A stretch of 64,000 bases of DNA from Chloroflexota bacterium (GCA_018969295.1 JAGWYN010000008.1:62001-126000); one strand, 5' to 3'. Numbered from the stretch's first letter, positions 43,529-52,968 are shown. A program made the numbers and translations. Notes: a model not told the origin generated them from the letters alone.

Positions 43529-44335
43529 ATGCGTGAAGGAGAGAACGGTGGCAGCATCGCTCCCGATTACATTCTGGTCGCACTGGATGCATCGCCGCAC
43601 AGCACAGCTGCTCTGATGGCCGCCGCCGAACTGGCTGCTGTGCTCCATCTGGAACTGCGGGGAATTTACGTCGAAGATGTCAACCTTCTCCATCTCTGCG
43701 GCATGCCCTTTGGGCTGGAAATCGGGTTGTTTACAGCCAACCCACGCCGGCTGGAGCAGGCCCGTATGGAGCGCGATTTTCGTGTGCAGGCGACTCAGCT
43801 GCGCAAGAGCATGGCAGATATCGCCGGACAACGGCGCCTCTCCTGGTCTTTTCAGGTGGTGCGCGGCGGCGTGACCCAAGAACTGCTCTCTGCTGGCTCG
43901 ACAGCCCAGATGGTCAGCCTGGGACGGGTCGGCATGACCCCTGGCAAGCGGACCGGCTCGACAGCCCAGGCGGTCGCACGCAACACCCAACACCCGGTGA
44001 TTCTGCAAGCCGCCCAGCAACCGCTGGGTGAACCCTTTACGGTCGTCTATCTGGGGGACACGCCCTCTGTCCACGCGCTCCAGCTGGCAAACCAGCTGGC
44101 CCGCCCGCGCTCCACCCCCCTCCAGGTCTGGACGCTGGCCGAGCTCCACCCCCAACTGACCGAGGTGCTGGCAACCTTGGGCGAACAGTTCCCGGCTGTG
44201 GTGGTGCAGCACTACCCGACCGCTGCCGCGCTGGCCGCCGCATTGGCCCAGACGCGCAGCGGTTCTGTGCTTTTGCCGGTCGCCGCCGCAGATTGGCTCG
44301 ACGCGATGGGGGTCACTGTGATTGTGGTGCCCTGA
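43529..44335 (+). CDS. Universal stress protein-family protein
   Basis: 268 residues from the ATG at 43529 (CAGGAG upstream). The N-terminal ILVALDASPHSTAALMAAAELAA, LELRGIYVED and RGGVTQELLSAGSTAQMVSLGRVGM match the UspA fold. The second half (VVYLGDTPSVHALQLANQLARP) looks like a second, diverged Usp-like module. The usual G-2x-G-9x-G ATP motif is not intact. It probably lies in one transcript with the Lon-like protease gene, which suits a stress role. Confidence 0.72.
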   Translation: MREGENGGSIAPDYILVALDASPHSTAALMAAAELAAVLHLELRGIYVEDVNLLHLCGMPFGLEIGLFTANPRRLEQARMERDFRVQATQLRKSMADIAGQRRLSWSFQVVRGGVTQELLSAGSTAQMVSLGRVGMTPGKRTGSTAQAVARNTQHPVILQAAQQPLGEPFTVVYLGDTPSVHALQLANQLARPRSTPLQVWTLAELHPQLTEVLATLGEQFPAVVVQHYPTAAALAAALAQTRSGSVLLPVAAADWLDAMGVTVIVVP

Positions 44336-44362
44336 GCCGATGGCCCGCGGAGGGGACGTGGC

Positions 44363-46648
44363 TCACCGCCGGGCTGGGCTCGGCTCGACTGTTGTGATCT
44401 GAACCTGGCCGTCGCCTGCAGGCCAGCCCGCAGGGGCTGTTACTGGCAGGCGCACGCTTCCTGCGCTGGCAGATTCGTACAGACCCACCCACACGCTGTA
44501 GGGGCGGGCTGTCGAGGGCGCCGTTTCTTCCAGCACAATCGCAAACTGGCTTTGAATCCGGTCGCCGGCTTGCCAGTAGCGGGTCGGGAAACGTTCCCCC
44601 GCTGGCGCCCGGTCATCGCCGGCGACGCGCCGCCCGTTGGCGTCCAGGAGATGGACAAACGCAGTGTAATCGGTGGCCGGCGTTCCGATCGCCTCCCAAT
44701 CCAGCGTGATCGAGAGGGTGGCGGTGGCTGTGATGAGGGTGGTCGCCTGGCTGGCCAGCCGGATGACAGCCCCAAATTCGCTGCCGACAGCCTGGCCAGC
44801 CAGCGCACTGCCCTGGGACGGCTCTACCACCACCCTTCCAATCAACGGTGTAAGTTCCTCTCCCTCGGCTGTGTAGGCGGGGAGGGGCAGATAGGTCTTT
44901 GCTGCTTCGGTCTGGGGGTCGATGAAGCCCACATAAAGCCGAGCGGCCAGCGGCGATCCGGCAGCGACCGGCCTGTTGACCACCAGCTCGTAGCTGTCCG
45001 CATAGATCGCACCTGCTTTCCACTGGCGGGTTGGCCGCCGCCCCCACCCCGGGTGGGTGGTCAGATTGGCAATTTCCTGATTGTTTTCGTCTAGCAATTG
45101 CAGGAAAAGTTGATAATTGTTCCCCAGCGGCTGCTCCGTGCGCAGATAGAGGGTGACTGGCAGGGGGGTGTCGGCGCGCAGGCGGGATGTGGCCAGGCGG
45201 ACTCCGAGCAGGTGGAGCGATTGGTTCTGCCCATAGCGCAGGTCGAGGGGGGTCGCCTCAGCGTCTATGGCGGCGACTGGTGGTGGGGGGTAGTAGGCGG
45301 TGGGCAGCAGCCAGAGCAGGGCATAGAGAGACATGGCTGTCAGCAGGGTGGGCAGGGAGAGCCAGGCCAGCCGCTGCAGAGGGGCTGCCAGCCGTTGCAG
45401 CCCGCTGTGAAGGCCCCACACGAGCAGGAGGGTGAAGGGGGCGAGAGCAGGAAAGAGCAGGCGTCCCTGGCTGCCGGTGGCTTGCAGCGTCCAGTAGAGC
45501 AGCAGCAGAGCCATCATGGCCAGCCAGAGCCAGCAGAGCAGCAGCACCTGTGTTGCGGGGGGGATCGAGCGCAGTCCTGCTCGATTTTGTAGGAGAGGGC
45601 GCAGCTGCTGGAGCGTGGCGATGGCCGCCCCCCCCATCCCAAGGAGGGTGAGCAGGTCCATCCACCCATAGAACCAGGCAGGCAGCAGCAGGTTGAACCA
45701 CCCGAACAGCCCCCAGGCAGAATAGCGCAGCCCGGCAAATTCTGGCCAGAACGCATGCCAGGAGAGGGGCTCCTGGCGGCGTCCATTCATTTCCATCAGG
45801 TGGGAGAGTCCGCTCCAGTCGCCGTAGAGCGCGAGGTTGCGTCCGTACCACCAACCTGCGATGAGCAAGGCTGGGATGCCCGCCCACACCAGTGCTTGCA
45901 CCAGGAGCTGTTTCTGGCGACGCTGCCAGGCGAGCCAGAGAATCACCAGCCCGCTCAGGGGCAGCAGTCCCACCCCCTGCAGCTTGCTGAGTGCAGCGAG
46001 TCCCAGGGCTGTGCCGAGCACGCCCCATTCCCAGCGTTGGATTGGGGTGTCTGGGGCTCTGGTCAGCAGGCGCGCCAGCCAGACCAGGGTCAGTGTGCTG
46101 GCAGCGATCACGGCGTTGTCGTTCGAGAAGGAGGCACTCAAAAAAACGAACTGGGGAATGGTTGCTGCCAGGGCCAGTGCTGCCAGCGGCAGCCGGCCGG
46201 GCAGTGCAAAACATGCCAGTCGGTAGAGTCCCCACAGGGTTGCAGCGCCCAACAGCAGGGAGATCCAGCGTCCGACGTGCAAGGCCAGGTTGCTGCCGGT
46301 CAGCGGGCGCCACTGGCCGGAGGTCAGCATAAAGTTTTTATTGCCTGGGGTCAGCGGGTCACCGATATTGGCGCGGGGATTTTCCACTGCGAGCGCAGCA
46401 AAGTCACTCTGGTCGATCGCTGCGGTGGCGGCTCCAGCCAGCAGATAATAGAGGGGTGCCTGGCTGCCTTCCTGTGCCCACGGGCCTGGGGTGGTCGGCT
46501 CCTGGACGGGGAGGCCCTGGCCCTGGGCGACATGGCGGGCAAACGCATAGTGGAAGGGTTCGTCGGGGGTTTCAAAGGCGGGGACGACCAGACTGTAGGC
46601 CAGTCCCAATCCTCCAAAGAGTACAAAAAGCCAGCGGGCGGCGTTCAT
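44363..46648 (-). CDS. GT39-type membrane glycosyltransferase with C-terminal beta domains
   Basis: 761 residues. The N-terminal half has about 11 transmembrane segments. The first loop PAFETPDEPFHYAFAR (acidic DE pair) is typical of GT39/ArnT-like GT-C enzymes, which use a polyprenyl-phosphate sugar at the outer face. After residue 470 come two beta-sandwich-like modules of about 120 residues each (NQSLHLLGVRLATSRL...PVTLYLRTEQPL, and LITATATLSITLDWEA...YTAFVHLLD). They share a pattern: a strand, then LxLxW or LYLR, then (F/Y)xxFLQLLD or FVHLLD. Such pairs are seen in Chloroflexota GT39 proteins. ATGA overlap with the next gene upstream. Confidence 0.85.
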   Translation of the reverse strand: MNAARWLFVLFGGLGLAYSLVVPAFETPDEPFHYAFARHVAQGQGLPVQEPTTPGPWAQEGSQAPLYYLLAGAATAAIDQSDFAALAVENPRANIGDPLTPGNKNFMLTSGQWRPLTGSNLALHVGRWISLLLGAATLWGLYRLACFALPGRLPLAALALAATIPQFVFLSASFSNDNAVIAASTLTLVWLARLLTRAPDTPIQRWEWGVLGTALGLAALSKLQGVGLLPLSGLVILWLAWQRRQKQLLVQALVWAGIPALLIAGWWYGRNLALYGDWSGLSHLMEMNGRRQEPLSWHAFWPEFAGLRYSAWGLFGWFNLLLPAWFYGWMDLLTLLGMGGAAIATLQQLRPLLQNRAGLRSIPPATQVLLLCWLWLAMMALLLLYWTLQATGSQGRLLFPALAPFTLLLVWGLHSGLQRLAAPLQRLAWLSLPTLLTAMSLYALLWLLPTAYYPPPPVAAIDAEATPLDLRYGQNQSLHLLGVRLATSRLRADTPLPVTLYLRTEQPLGNNYQLFLQLLDENNQEIANLTTHPGWGRRPTRQWKAGAIYADSYELVVNRPVAAGSPLAARLYVGFIDPQTEAAKTYLPLPAYTAEGEELTPLIGRVVVEPSQGSALAGQAVGSEFGAVIRLASQATTLITATATLSITLDWEAIGTPATDYTAFVHLLDANGRRVAGDDRAPAGERFPTRYWQAGDRIQSQFAIVLEETAPSTARPYSVWVGLYESASAGSVRLPVTAPAGWPAGDGQVQITTVEPSPARR

Positions 46649-48708
46649 GGGACTGGCAGCGGAAAGAAGAGGGTCACGCCATCTGGCGCGCGCAGTGCGT
46701 CGGCAGATGCGCTCACAGGCAATTTTTCCAATGTTTCGGCGTCGTAGACCTGCAGCGAATAGAAGCGGGGGGTGTGGGGGCTGGCTGGCGGCACTGGGGG
46801 CAGTTCCACATATTCGAGGATCGTCTTGCCGGGGTCCCAGTAGAGGGTGGGAATATCGCCCTCGTAGGGCTCGCGTTCGACAGTGGCCAAGGTCCGCAAC
46901 GGGCCAGAGTTTTGCTGTTCGAGCAGGCGCCAGATGTAGCGGTAGCGGCGTTCTGGTTTGTGGGTGACCTGCCAGTACAGACGCAGCTGTGTCGGCAGGC
47001 CTGCGGAGGCGGGTTCGACCGCATCGTCGTAGCCCACCAGACGGAGCAGACCGCCAAACTCGGCGGTCACCGGGGTTTGAATGGCAGGAGCTGTTCCTTC
47101 AAAGACTGGAATGGTGGGCAGATAGAGCTGTGCTCGCAGCATGGACTGGCTGAAAAATTCGACATCGCGTACCCGCAGGAAGTGGTCGCGCAGCCAGCTT
47201 TCGGCAGCGTCTTCGAGGTCAAAATAAGGGTGTGTGCGCGACTTGACGACCCAGACCCGGTCAAAGTGTTCGCCCAGGCTGGCCAGCCAGCGGTAGGTCG
47301 CTTCTGGTGGCTGGTTGAGCAGGGGGAGTCCGTAAATTCCCAGACGGGCGCCCTCTGCGGCTGCGGCATAGACCGGGGCTACCGGAAGATAGTAGTCAAA
47401 AATTCTCCAGGAAGAGGGGGGGTAGTAGAGCAGAACATCGCCCGGCATGACCCGTCCCTCCAGATAGTTGCCCAGATGGGAGTAGTCGTCTTTGGCATAG
47501 CGGTCGAGTGAATAGTAGTTGACCGTACTCCAGGTGATTCCGGCCCCCAGCAAAAGGGCCAGAAGCCAGAGCAGCCACCGATTCCAATGAGCGACTATGG
47601 CCAGCCCCGCCCCGGTCAGGAGCACGGCCAGCCCCGCCAGCATGCCCAGGTGGCGCGAGTTCATGTAAAGGGGTTGGACATAGCCCAGCAGGTGGACCCC
47701 CAGAATTGGCAGGATCAGCCCTGCCGGCAAGATCCAGCCGCCGCGCCGCCAGCCCTCTCGGGAGCGGACTCCCCAGCGGGCGCCGAGCAGGATCAGGGCT
47801 GCAAAAAGCAGATTGAGGGGCCAGGCCAGGGCCGGGTCGCTGCTGGGTCCGAGGCTGAAGGCATTGAGCAGGTCGAGCAGCAGGATGTCCAGCGTGACCA
47901 GGGCAAAATTTTGCCCGGCCTGCTGGCGGACAGCGCTCCAGAGCGCAGAGCCGCCGAGGGCTGCCCCAATCAGCGCAAGGACACCCGCTGCCAGAAGGCC
48001 GAAGCGGATGCGTTGGCGCAGAGAACTCCACATCAGCAAAACGAGGGAGGGCAGAAGCAAAAAAAAGGCGTAGTAATGGGTGAGGATCGCCAGAGTGGCG
48101 ACGGCGACGAACCCGCACAGGGAAGGCACCTGCACTCTGGCGTTCTCTGTGGCACGCAGCAACAAGTAGGCGGCGAGCGGGATGAGCGCTGCCCAGAGCG
48201 CGTAGGGGCGGGCCTCCTGGCCGTACCAGAGCAGAAACGGATTGACCGCTGCAAGCGCTGTCGCCCACCAGGCTGTGGCGGGCAGCGCCAGGTCATGGCG
48301 TTCCAGCCAGCGAGCCCAAAGATAGACCCCGGCTGTGAAGAGGACAGCCGCCAGCGCCGACAGGTAACGCAGCACGTAGACGCTGTCGCCGGCGGATCGG
48401 ATCAGAAGACTTTGCAGCCAGAAAGAGAAAAACGGGTGCTGGTCGATGGTCTCCAGTTGGGTGAAGCCGTCAGAAATCCAAATGACCCCGCGCACGAGGT
48501 CACCCAGATCTTCTTCGGCGCGCTGCAGGCTCAGACTTTCGTCCCACCACAGATCTTTGGCGTCCAGGCCGATGGCGGTGTGGGCAAAGGCGACCCACAA
48601 CAGGCCCAGCAAAAAAAGACGCGGCCGCCACTTTGGTCCCAAAAACAGCTGAAAAAAAGCAGTTTCTCTGGGTGAAACGGCGGCTGCCGCAGATCGATCG
48701 ACGCTCAC
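46645..48708 (-). CDS. GT39-type membrane glycosyltransferase
   Basis: 687 residues from a GTG at 48708 (start moderately certain). About 11 transmembrane helices. The first outer loop LDAKDLWWDESLSLQRAEEDL carries the acidic WWDE motif of GT-C dolichyl-phosphate-mannose mannosyltransferase-like enzymes. The C-terminal 170 residues form an exported beta domain ending in (R)FYSLQVYD. Co-translated with the second GT39 gene downstream. Confidence 0.86.
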   Translation of the reverse strand: MSVDRSAAAAVSPRETAFFQLFLGPKWRPRLFLLGLLWVAFAHTAIGLDAKDLWWDESLSLQRAEEDLGDLVRGVIWISDGFTQLETIDQHPFFSFWLQSLLIRSAGDSVYVLRYLSALAAVLFTAGVYLWARWLERHDLALPATAWWATALAAVNPFLLWYGQEARPYALWAALIPLAAYLLLRATENARVQVPSLCGFVAVATLAILTHYYAFFLLLPSLVLLMWSSLRQRIRFGLLAAGVLALIGAALGGSALWSAVRQQAGQNFALVTLDILLLDLLNAFSLGPSSDPALAWPLNLLFAALILLGARWGVRSREGWRRGGWILPAGLILPILGVHLLGYVQPLYMNSRHLGMLAGLAVLLTGAGLAIVAHWNRWLLWLLALLLGAGITWSTVNYYSLDRYAKDDYSHLGNYLEGRVMPGDVLLYYPPSSWRIFDYYLPVAPVYAAAAEGARLGIYGLPLLNQPPEATYRWLASLGEHFDRVWVVKSRTHPYFDLEDAAESWLRDHFLRVRDVEFFSQSMLRAQLYLPTIPVFEGTAPAIQTPVTAEFGGLLRLVGYDDAVEPASAGLPTQLRLYWQVTHKPERRYRYIWRLLEQQNSGPLRTLATVEREPYEGDIPTLYWDPGKTILEYVELPPVPPASPHTPRFYSLQVYDAETLEKLPVSASADALRAPDGVTLFFPLPVP

Positions 48709-48810
48709 AGTCCAGTGAGCTTACACCGAACTGGCTGGGATGTAAAACCCGCTCTGCTGCCGGAGGGCGTGTGGTGCTTGCAGGAGGCGCTGGCGGCCCC
48801 TGCGTTGGGG

Positions 48811-49791
48811 TTAAAAGGCCAGTTCTGGAATGTCATCGAGATGAAAGGCCAAGGCTTTCTCGGGGTCGGCCGCAAGGAATTCTTCTTCGTCGTCGAACAG
48901 GTCGAGGGTGCCGGCGACATCGCCGCGGTTGCAGCGGCTGCGATAGATACAGTAAGCACAAAAACGGCGGCGGTTGGCGGCGGTATCGGCGACTTTGGGA
49001 AAATCGGCTTCGCTCTGGCCAGCGAACAGCCGCTGTAAGATCTGCTGGATCCTCTGCCGATTGGCCGCATGCTGGGCCGCGTCGTAGCGAAAGCGGATCG
49101 GCTGGCTGGGTGCGGCGGTGAACCAGTAGCACATCTCCACCTGTTCGGGGCGCAGCGCTCCCCAGGGCAGATTGGCGCTGGCTTCGACCAGAAGATAGGG
49201 GTAGAGGATGCTCTGCCAGCGCTGGCGCAGCGCAGACGGCTCCGAACGACGCCGTGCGGTTTTCCAGTCGACGATCACTGCGCGGCCGCCGGGCTCGGCT
49301 GCGATCAGGTCGTACTTGGCGGCAATCCTGCCGGCGGGGGGCAGGCTGAGGGAAAGCACCTGCTCGACAGCTTTGTAGGAGTCGGGCAGGTCGTCGGGGC
49401 GGTCGCTTTGGTAGGCGGCAAACCAGGTGGAGAGGGGCGGTTCGAGCCCGGCGGCAATCGAGGCTGGATCGATGCCGATTTCAGCGCGCTGCACGAGCCG
49501 ATGAAATCGCTCGCCCATGCGCATCCATGCCTCGTGCTCTTGAACGGGCGTCGCCTCCAGGGCGGGCCAGGGGAGCTGTTCGAGATAGGTCAGCCAGAAA
49601 CGTCGTGGGCACTCCTCAAAGGCTTGCAGGCTGGACTGAGAAAAGGTGAAATCGGGGGGCAGTCCTGTGCCCGGTGCCGCCGGTTTGCTGGCCTCTGTGC
49701 TGTGTGGGGTTGCTATCTTCAGCCTCCTGAGGGTTGTCTGGATTGCGCAGCGGATTGACCTGGGCTTGCGGTCGGTGTCTCCAAAGAGCAC
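48811..49791 (-). CDS. PD-(D/E)XK nuclease with Fe-S cysteines (RecB/Cas4-like)
   Basis: 326 residues if translation begins at the GTG at 49791; a start nearer the FTFSQSSLQAFEECPRRFWL segment is possible. This segment carries the first conserved Cys. The nuclease core has KYDLIAA followed by AVIVDWKTARR (catalytic Asp and Asp-x-Lys). The C-terminal CAYCIYRSRC gives three further cysteines, so a 4Fe-4S cluster as in Cas4/AddB is likely. A QxxxY-type motif (RWQSILYPYLL) follows the core. There are no CRISPR genes around. It is divergent from the DnaQ-DinG fusion, suggesting DNA repair. Confidence 0.85.
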   Translation of the reverse strand: MLFGDTDRKPRSIRCAIQTTLRRLKIATPHSTEASKPAAPGTGLPPDFTFSQSSLQAFEECPRRFWLTYLEQLPWPALEATPVQEHEAWMRMGERFHRLVQRAEIGIDPASIAAGLEPPLSTWFAAYQSDRPDDLPDSYKAVEQVLSLSLPPAGRIAAKYDLIAAEPGGRAVIVDWKTARRRSEPSALRQRWQSILYPYLLVEASANLPWGALRPEQVEMCYWFTAAPSQPIRFRYDAAQHAANRQRIQQILQRLFAGQSEADFPKVADTAANRRRFCAYCIYRSRCNRGDVAGTLDLFDDEEEFLAADPEKALAFHLDDIPELAF

Positions 49792-49805
49792 ACAGCCCTG
49801 CCTCT

Positions 49806-49814
49806 ATTGTACCA
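49806..49814 (-). promoter_or_regulatory. Extended -10 promoter for the PD-(D/E)XK gene
   Basis: On the minus strand TGG-TACAAT (TACAAT at 49811-49806) is an extended -10 element. The predicted start of transcription lies within about 10 bases of the GTG at 49791. Confidence 0.5.
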
Positions 49815-49975
49815 CAGAAGATCCAGCGCAGGGGAGGAAGGAGGGGAACCTCTTCACAAGGGGAACGAATTTTGGACAAAAGCCCGCCTGCGAGGAGGCG
49901 CAGCTTCTCCAGAAGCTGAGGAGGCGAGATTTTCCCGGCGTTCGCCGTGGGGATTATGTTACATCGGGAGGACGC

Positions 49976-49984
49976 TGGTATACT
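49976..49984 (+). promoter_or_regulatory. Extended -10 promoter for the DnaQ-DinG gene
   Basis: TGG-TATACT (TATACT at 49979-49984) with no clear -35, about 80 bases upstream of the ATG at 50068. A CAGCTTCT-CC-AGAAGCTG hairpin lies further upstream, near 49900. Confidence 0.5.
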
Positions 49985-50067
49985 TTGAGAAATGTTGTAT
50001 GGCCCTTCAGTGCATTTCACACGGTTTTGTGCGATGGCTGACCGTGTGTAGCAAGAAAGCCTCGTTT

Positions 50068-52968
50068 ATGCCAGAGCGTGTATATGTTGCGCTAGATTTG
50101 GAGACCACTGGCTTCGACGCCAGCCAGGAGAGCATCATCGAAATTGGGGCTGTCAAATTCACCAGCGACCGGGTTCTGGCCCGCTTCAGCAGCCTCGTCA
50201 ATCCGTTGCGGGCAATTCCGCCGCGGATCACCCAGATCACGGGGATTCACGACGACGATGTCGCGGCCGCCCCGACGCTGGACCGGCTGCTGCCCGAGCT
50301 GCGTGCCTTTGTCAGCGGCGAGGTCAGCGCCGTGATCGCCCACAACACTGCGTTCGACCTGGGCTTTTTGCGGGCAGCGGGTGTCCATTTTCAACGCCCT
50401 GCCTATGATACGGTCGAACTTGCGACCATCCTGCTGCCTGCGGCAACCAGCTATAACCTGGGGGAGCTCTGTCTCTACCTGGGGATCCCTCTGGTCGATG
50501 CCCACCGGGCTCCTGACGATGCCGAGGCGACGGGCCATCTCTTTCGCCTGCTGCAAGAACGGGCGCTCGCACTGCCCCAGGCGATTTTACAGCTGATCGC
50601 TGACAGCGCAGAAGAGAGCAGCTGGGCGTTGGGGTCGTTTTTTGCGGACAGCGCAGCGCAGGGGAACGCAGCACAGGGGAACGCAGCACAGGGGAACGCA
50701 GCACAGGGGAACGCAGCGCAGGGGAACGCAGCGCAGGGGAACGCAGCGCAGGGGAACGCAGCACCGCGTTTCTGGGTGGACGAGAGAGACCCGGCTGTGC
50801 ATCCGGCTGTGCATGCTGGCGGCGACCCGTCGAAGTTCTCTTTTTCTGCGCAGCAGGTCGAAGCGTTTTTTGCGGTCGGGGGCCCTTTGCAGCAGCTGTT
50901 TGGCTCGGCTTTTGAACGCCGAGCCGGCCAGGTGGCGATGGCTGTCCAGGTTGCCGACGCCTTCAACCAAGGCGACCATCTGCTGATCGAGGCGGGGACT
51001 GGCACCGGCAAAAGCCTGGCCTATCTGCTGCCTGCTGCGCTGTGGGCGGTCACTCAGGGCAGGCGTGTCGTGGTTGCGACCAACACCATTCCCCTGCAAG
51101 AACAACTGTTGGAAAAGGACCTTCCCCAGGCGGCCAGGCTGCTTGCCGAATGTGGGCTGCCGGTGCTGCGCACGGCGCTGCTCAAGGGGCGCAGCCACTA
51201 TCTCTGTACCCGGCGTTTTCATGAGTGGCGGAGCAGCCACCGTCTTTCTCCGGTGGAGCTGACTGTGCTGGCCAAGATTCTGGTCTGGCTCCCTTCGACA
51301 CACACCGGCGAAGACATCGAGCTGGCCTTTTTCAGCGATGCTGAACGGGCCGTCTGGCGGCGCATCTGTTCGGACAGCAGTCTCTGCTCGCTCGACCGCT
51401 GCAGCCGTCCTGTGGGGGCTCGCTGGGGGTTGCCCGACGGTGACTTCTATCTGACGGCCCAGCAACGCAGCGAACACGCCCATATTCTGGTGGTCAACCA
51501 TGCCCTGCTTTTGGCCGACCTGGCCAGTGCTGGCCGTCTGCTGCCCGAATACACGCACCTGGTCGTCGATGAGACCCACCGTCTTGAAGAGGCGGCCACA
51601 GAGCAGCTCACCTTTCGCGCGGTCTGGCCTGAAATCCGAGATCTGTTGCAGCGGTGGACAGATGGCGGGGATCTGCTTGGCCAGGTCTACCGAGCTGCCG
51701 CCGATCTGCGCAGCCAGCCGATCCTGGCGTTGTTGGGGGATGTGGCGGCGCAGGCCCGGCGCTGCGACCCGCGGCTGCAGGAGTTCACGGCACGGTTGAT
51801 CGCGTTTGCCCGCAGCAGCGACCAGCCCCGCAGCGAAACAAGCTACCTGCAGCGGATCGCACTCGACGGCCGCATCCGCAGCCAGCCGTTGTGGAGCCGC
51901 CTTGAAATCGAGTGGGACGACCTCAGCCGGACTCTGCATCGTCTGGCAGACCGGCTGGCGGAGGTGGCGACCCAGATGGAGCAGGCGCAGTGGGCGCAGC
52001 ACGAACGAACGTTTCTGGCTGCCGGCGAATGGCAGGCGGGCGCCGACCAACTGCTTGGCACCCTCCGCCACCTGGACGAGCTCTTGCTGGCGCCCCGCGG
52101 GCAAAAGGGCGAGCAGGTCGCCTGGCTGGAAGTGGGGGCCGAAGAGGCAGGGGCAACGGTAGCAGCGGCGCCGTTGAGTGTGAACCATTTGATCGAAGAG
52201 GGGCTGGTTCGCCAGCGAACCAGCGTGGTTTTCACCGGAGCAACCCTGCGCACCGGGGCCAATTTTCGCTATCTGCGCGAACGTCTGGGGCTGTGGGATG
52301 TCAAACTTGCGACGGTGGACAGCCCCTTCGACTACAGACGCAATGTTTTGCTCTATCTCCCAGGCGACATGCCGCTTCCCAACGAAGGCCGCTACCAACA
52401 GGCGGTCGAGCAGGCTGTTCTGGCAGCTGCATTGGCCTGCCAGGGGCGTACGCTGGCGTTGTTCACCAGCTACCAGCAAGTGCGGGCCACGGCAGACGCG
52501 ATTCGGGGCCCTCTGGAACGGATGGGGGTGGCGCTCCTGCAGCATGGCCAGGGGGGGCGCAGCCGGCTGCTGCGCGAATTTCGTTCCTGCGAACAGGCAG
52601 TTCTGCTGGGGACACGCAGTTTTTGGGAAGGTGTGGACCTGCCCGGAGACGAAGTGCGCTGTCTGCTGATCGCCCGTCTGCCCTTTGCCGTTCCCAGCGA
52701 CCCGATGGTCGCCGCCCGCAGCGCTGAATTCGAAGATTCTTTCAACGACTACATGGTGCCCGATGCGGTTCTGCGTTTTCGCCAGGGCTTTGGGCGGCTG
52801 ATCCGGCGCAGCAGCGACCGCGGGGTGGCGGTTCTGTTGGACAGCCGTCTCTGGCGCAAAGCGTATGGCCAGACATTTCTGGAGTCGCTGCCAGAGTGTA
52901 AGACCCGGCGTGCCCCGCTCTCCAATCTGGCCGAAGCAGTGACTCAGTGGTTTCAATCCCCGCCATGA
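50068..52968 (+). CDS. dinG: DnaQ exonuclease-DinG helicase fusion
   Basis: 966 residues from the ATG at 50068. N-terminal DEDDh 3'-5' exonuclease (about 1-175): VALDLETTGFD, IAHNTAFDLGFLR and HRAPDDAEAT. A repeat linker (residues 196-230, seven AAQGN units) joins it to an XPD-like superfamily 2 helicase: Walker A LIEAGTGTGKS, DETH box near residue 501, FTGATLR, and motif VI DAVLRFRQGFGRLIRRSSDRG. Four cysteines (LCTRRF; then three in ICSDSSLCSLDRC) would bind a 4Fe-4S cluster. This is the Gram-positive/Chloroflexota DinG layout, with the exonuclease attached. ATGA overlap with the ResB-like gene. Confidence 0.95.
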   Translation: MPERVYVALDLETTGFDASQESIIEIGAVKFTSDRVLARFSSLVNPLRAIPPRITQITGIHDDDVAAAPTLDRLLPELRAFVSGEVSAVIAHNTAFDLGFLRAAGVHFQRPAYDTVELATILLPAATSYNLGELCLYLGIPLVDAHRAPDDAEATGHLFRLLQERALALPQAILQLIADSAEESSWALGSFFADSAAQGNAAQGNAAQGNAAQGNAAQGNAAQGNAAQGNAAPRFWVDERDPAVHPAVHAGGDPSKFSFSAQQVEAFFAVGGPLQQLFGSAFERRAGQVAMAVQVADAFNQGDHLLIEAGTGTGKSLAYLLPAALWAVTQGRRVVVATNTIPLQEQLLEKDLPQAARLLAECGLPVLRTALLKGRSHYLCTRRFHEWRSSHRLSPVELTVLAKILVWLPSTHTGEDIELAFFSDAERAVWRRICSDSSLCSLDRCSRPVGARWGLPDGDFYLTAQQRSEHAHILVVNHALLLADLASAGRLLPEYTHLVVDETHRLEEAATEQLTFRAVWPEIRDLLQRWTDGGDLLGQVYRAAADLRSQPILALLGDVAAQARRCDPRLQEFTARLIAFARSSDQPRSETSYLQRIALDGRIRSQPLWSRLEIEWDDLSRTLHRLADRLAEVATQMEQAQWAQHERTFLAAGEWQAGADQLLGTLRHLDELLLAPRGQKGEQVAWLEVGAEEAGATVAAAPLSVNHLIEEGLVRQRTSVVFTGATLRTGANFRYLRERLGLWDVKLATVDSPFDYRRNVLLYLPGDMPLPNEGRYQQAVEQAVLAAALACQGRTLALFTSYQQVRATADAIRGPLERMGVALLQHGQGGRSRLLREFRSCEQAVLLGTRSFWEGVDLPGDEVRCLLIARLPFAVPSDPMVAARSAEFEDSFNDYMVPDAVLRFRQGFGRLIRRSSDRGVAVLLDSRLWRKAYGQTFLESLPECKTRRAPLSNLAEAVTQWFQSPP
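50653..50757 (+). repeat. Seven copies of a 15-bp in-frame repeat
   Basis: Seven units of GCAGC(G/A)CAGGGGAAC encode Ala-Ala-Gln-Gly-Asn seven times between the exonuclease and helicase domains. Units differ only at one G/A position, which suggests recent expansion. Confidence 0.95.

Noticed and set aside
50653..50757. Possible CRISPR array
   Set aside because: The units are contiguous without spacers and are in frame in dinG.
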